Part shown: in pieces, positions 63,928 through 64,000 of the stretch
Layout of the letters: every line of letters begins with the position of its first letter
Numbering within the stretch: position 1 is the stretch's first letter
Assembly: GCF_014784055.1 (NCBI RefSeq)
Contig: NZ_CP061813.1
Span: 1,560,001-1,624,000, forward strand
Length of the DNA: 64,000 nt
Source of the DNA: Polaribacter haliotis
GTDB taxonomy: Bacteria > Bacteroidota > Bacteroidia > Flavobacteriales > Flavobacteriaceae
Direction: 5' to 3'
The notes under the pieces: generated by a model
The model's database searches: none
The model's input: the letters and a program-made list of their open reading frames with translations, nothing else
What the model was told of the DNA's origin: nothing
Position numbers and translations under genes: made by a program

Positions 63928-64000
63928 AGCTATTACCAGCTTTCCACTATATCTTTTTGTTGAAAAAACAAAAAGGATGTCGTTTCAATCTGGGCTAAAC
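63928..64000 (-). repeat. Dispersed hairpin repeat, copy 6 (ATCC subtype, cut by window end)
   Basis: On the minus strand GCCCAGATTGAAACGACATC, hairpin CTTTTTG/CAAAAAG, GATATAGTGGAAAGCTGG. Starts immediately after the folP stop. Confidence 0.8.

Overview
The window is AT-rich and comes from a member of the Bacteroidota, most likely a marine Flavobacteriaceae close to Polaribacter or Tenacibaculum. Evidence: the 5' third of a 16S rRNA on the minus strand at the left edge; promoters of the Bacteroidota type (TTG, about 19 bp, TAnnTTTG) before many genes, usually with leaders of only 5-25 nt; and many protein families typical of Flavobacteriia (BT_3928, DUF1599, DUF4197, DUF5522, PID-CTERM, GSII beside GSIII). 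I see no transposase, integrase, phage gene or CRISPR array. This is an ordinary chromosomal segment sprinkled with short dispersed repeats.

Layout. 0-1.9 kb: 16S rRNA 5' part with three tandem promoters, then a gene-free stretch. 1.9-5.3 kb: thrS-infC-rpmI-rplT, with infC apparently starting at an ATA codon. 6.1-15.1 kb: an alpha-glucan cluster (actinobacterial-type glycogen/maltose-1-phosphate synthase, glgC, glgE, glgB, GH31 glucosidase), which together form a complete GlgC-GlgM-GlgE-GlgB route. 15.1-15.4 kb: tandem palindromes and a candidate small RNA. 15.4-19.5 kb: prfA, a lipoprotein and alpha/beta hydrolase pair, and a purM homologue. 19.6-24.1 kb: a two-gene unit of a secreted LamG-like protein and an exported TPR-CHAT protease. 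24.3-27.7 kb: divergent glutamine synthetases III and II. 27.8-31.4 kb: a Na/Ca antiporter, several very small genes, tRNA-Arg, a HTH protein and a PID-CTERM protein. 31.4-34.3 kb: tpiA-prmA-clpS and neighbours. 34.4-39 kb: pyrF, a B12/metal-receptor-like protein, small lipoproteins and an M15 peptidase. 39-42.5 kb: the fused mutase icmF, with palindromes inside its coding sequence. 42.7-46.8 kb: small uncharacterised genes, a metallothionein-like 35-residue peptide, a SigZ-type ECF sigma factor with a cysteine tail, and a LOV-like PAS protein without the LOV cysteine. 46.9-57 kb: ygiQ, a DJ-1-like lipoprotein flanked by inverted repeats, two S15/CocE peptidases, VOC, DUF4375 and MFS genes. 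57.3-64 kb: lipoproteins, an enoyl-CoA hydratase-like gene, a CLC transporter with fluoride-type signature residues, BT_3928, DUF1599, a LOG-type gene and folP.

Functional themes are translation, glucan storage, nitrogen assimilation, central metabolism and cell-envelope proteins. The least explained items are the Cys-rich peptide with SigZ, the CHAT pair, two candidate small RNAs, a 21-residue hydrophobic micropeptide gene, and a family of six imperfect hairpin repeats. All assignments are from reading the sequence and from memory of the families; no database search was run.
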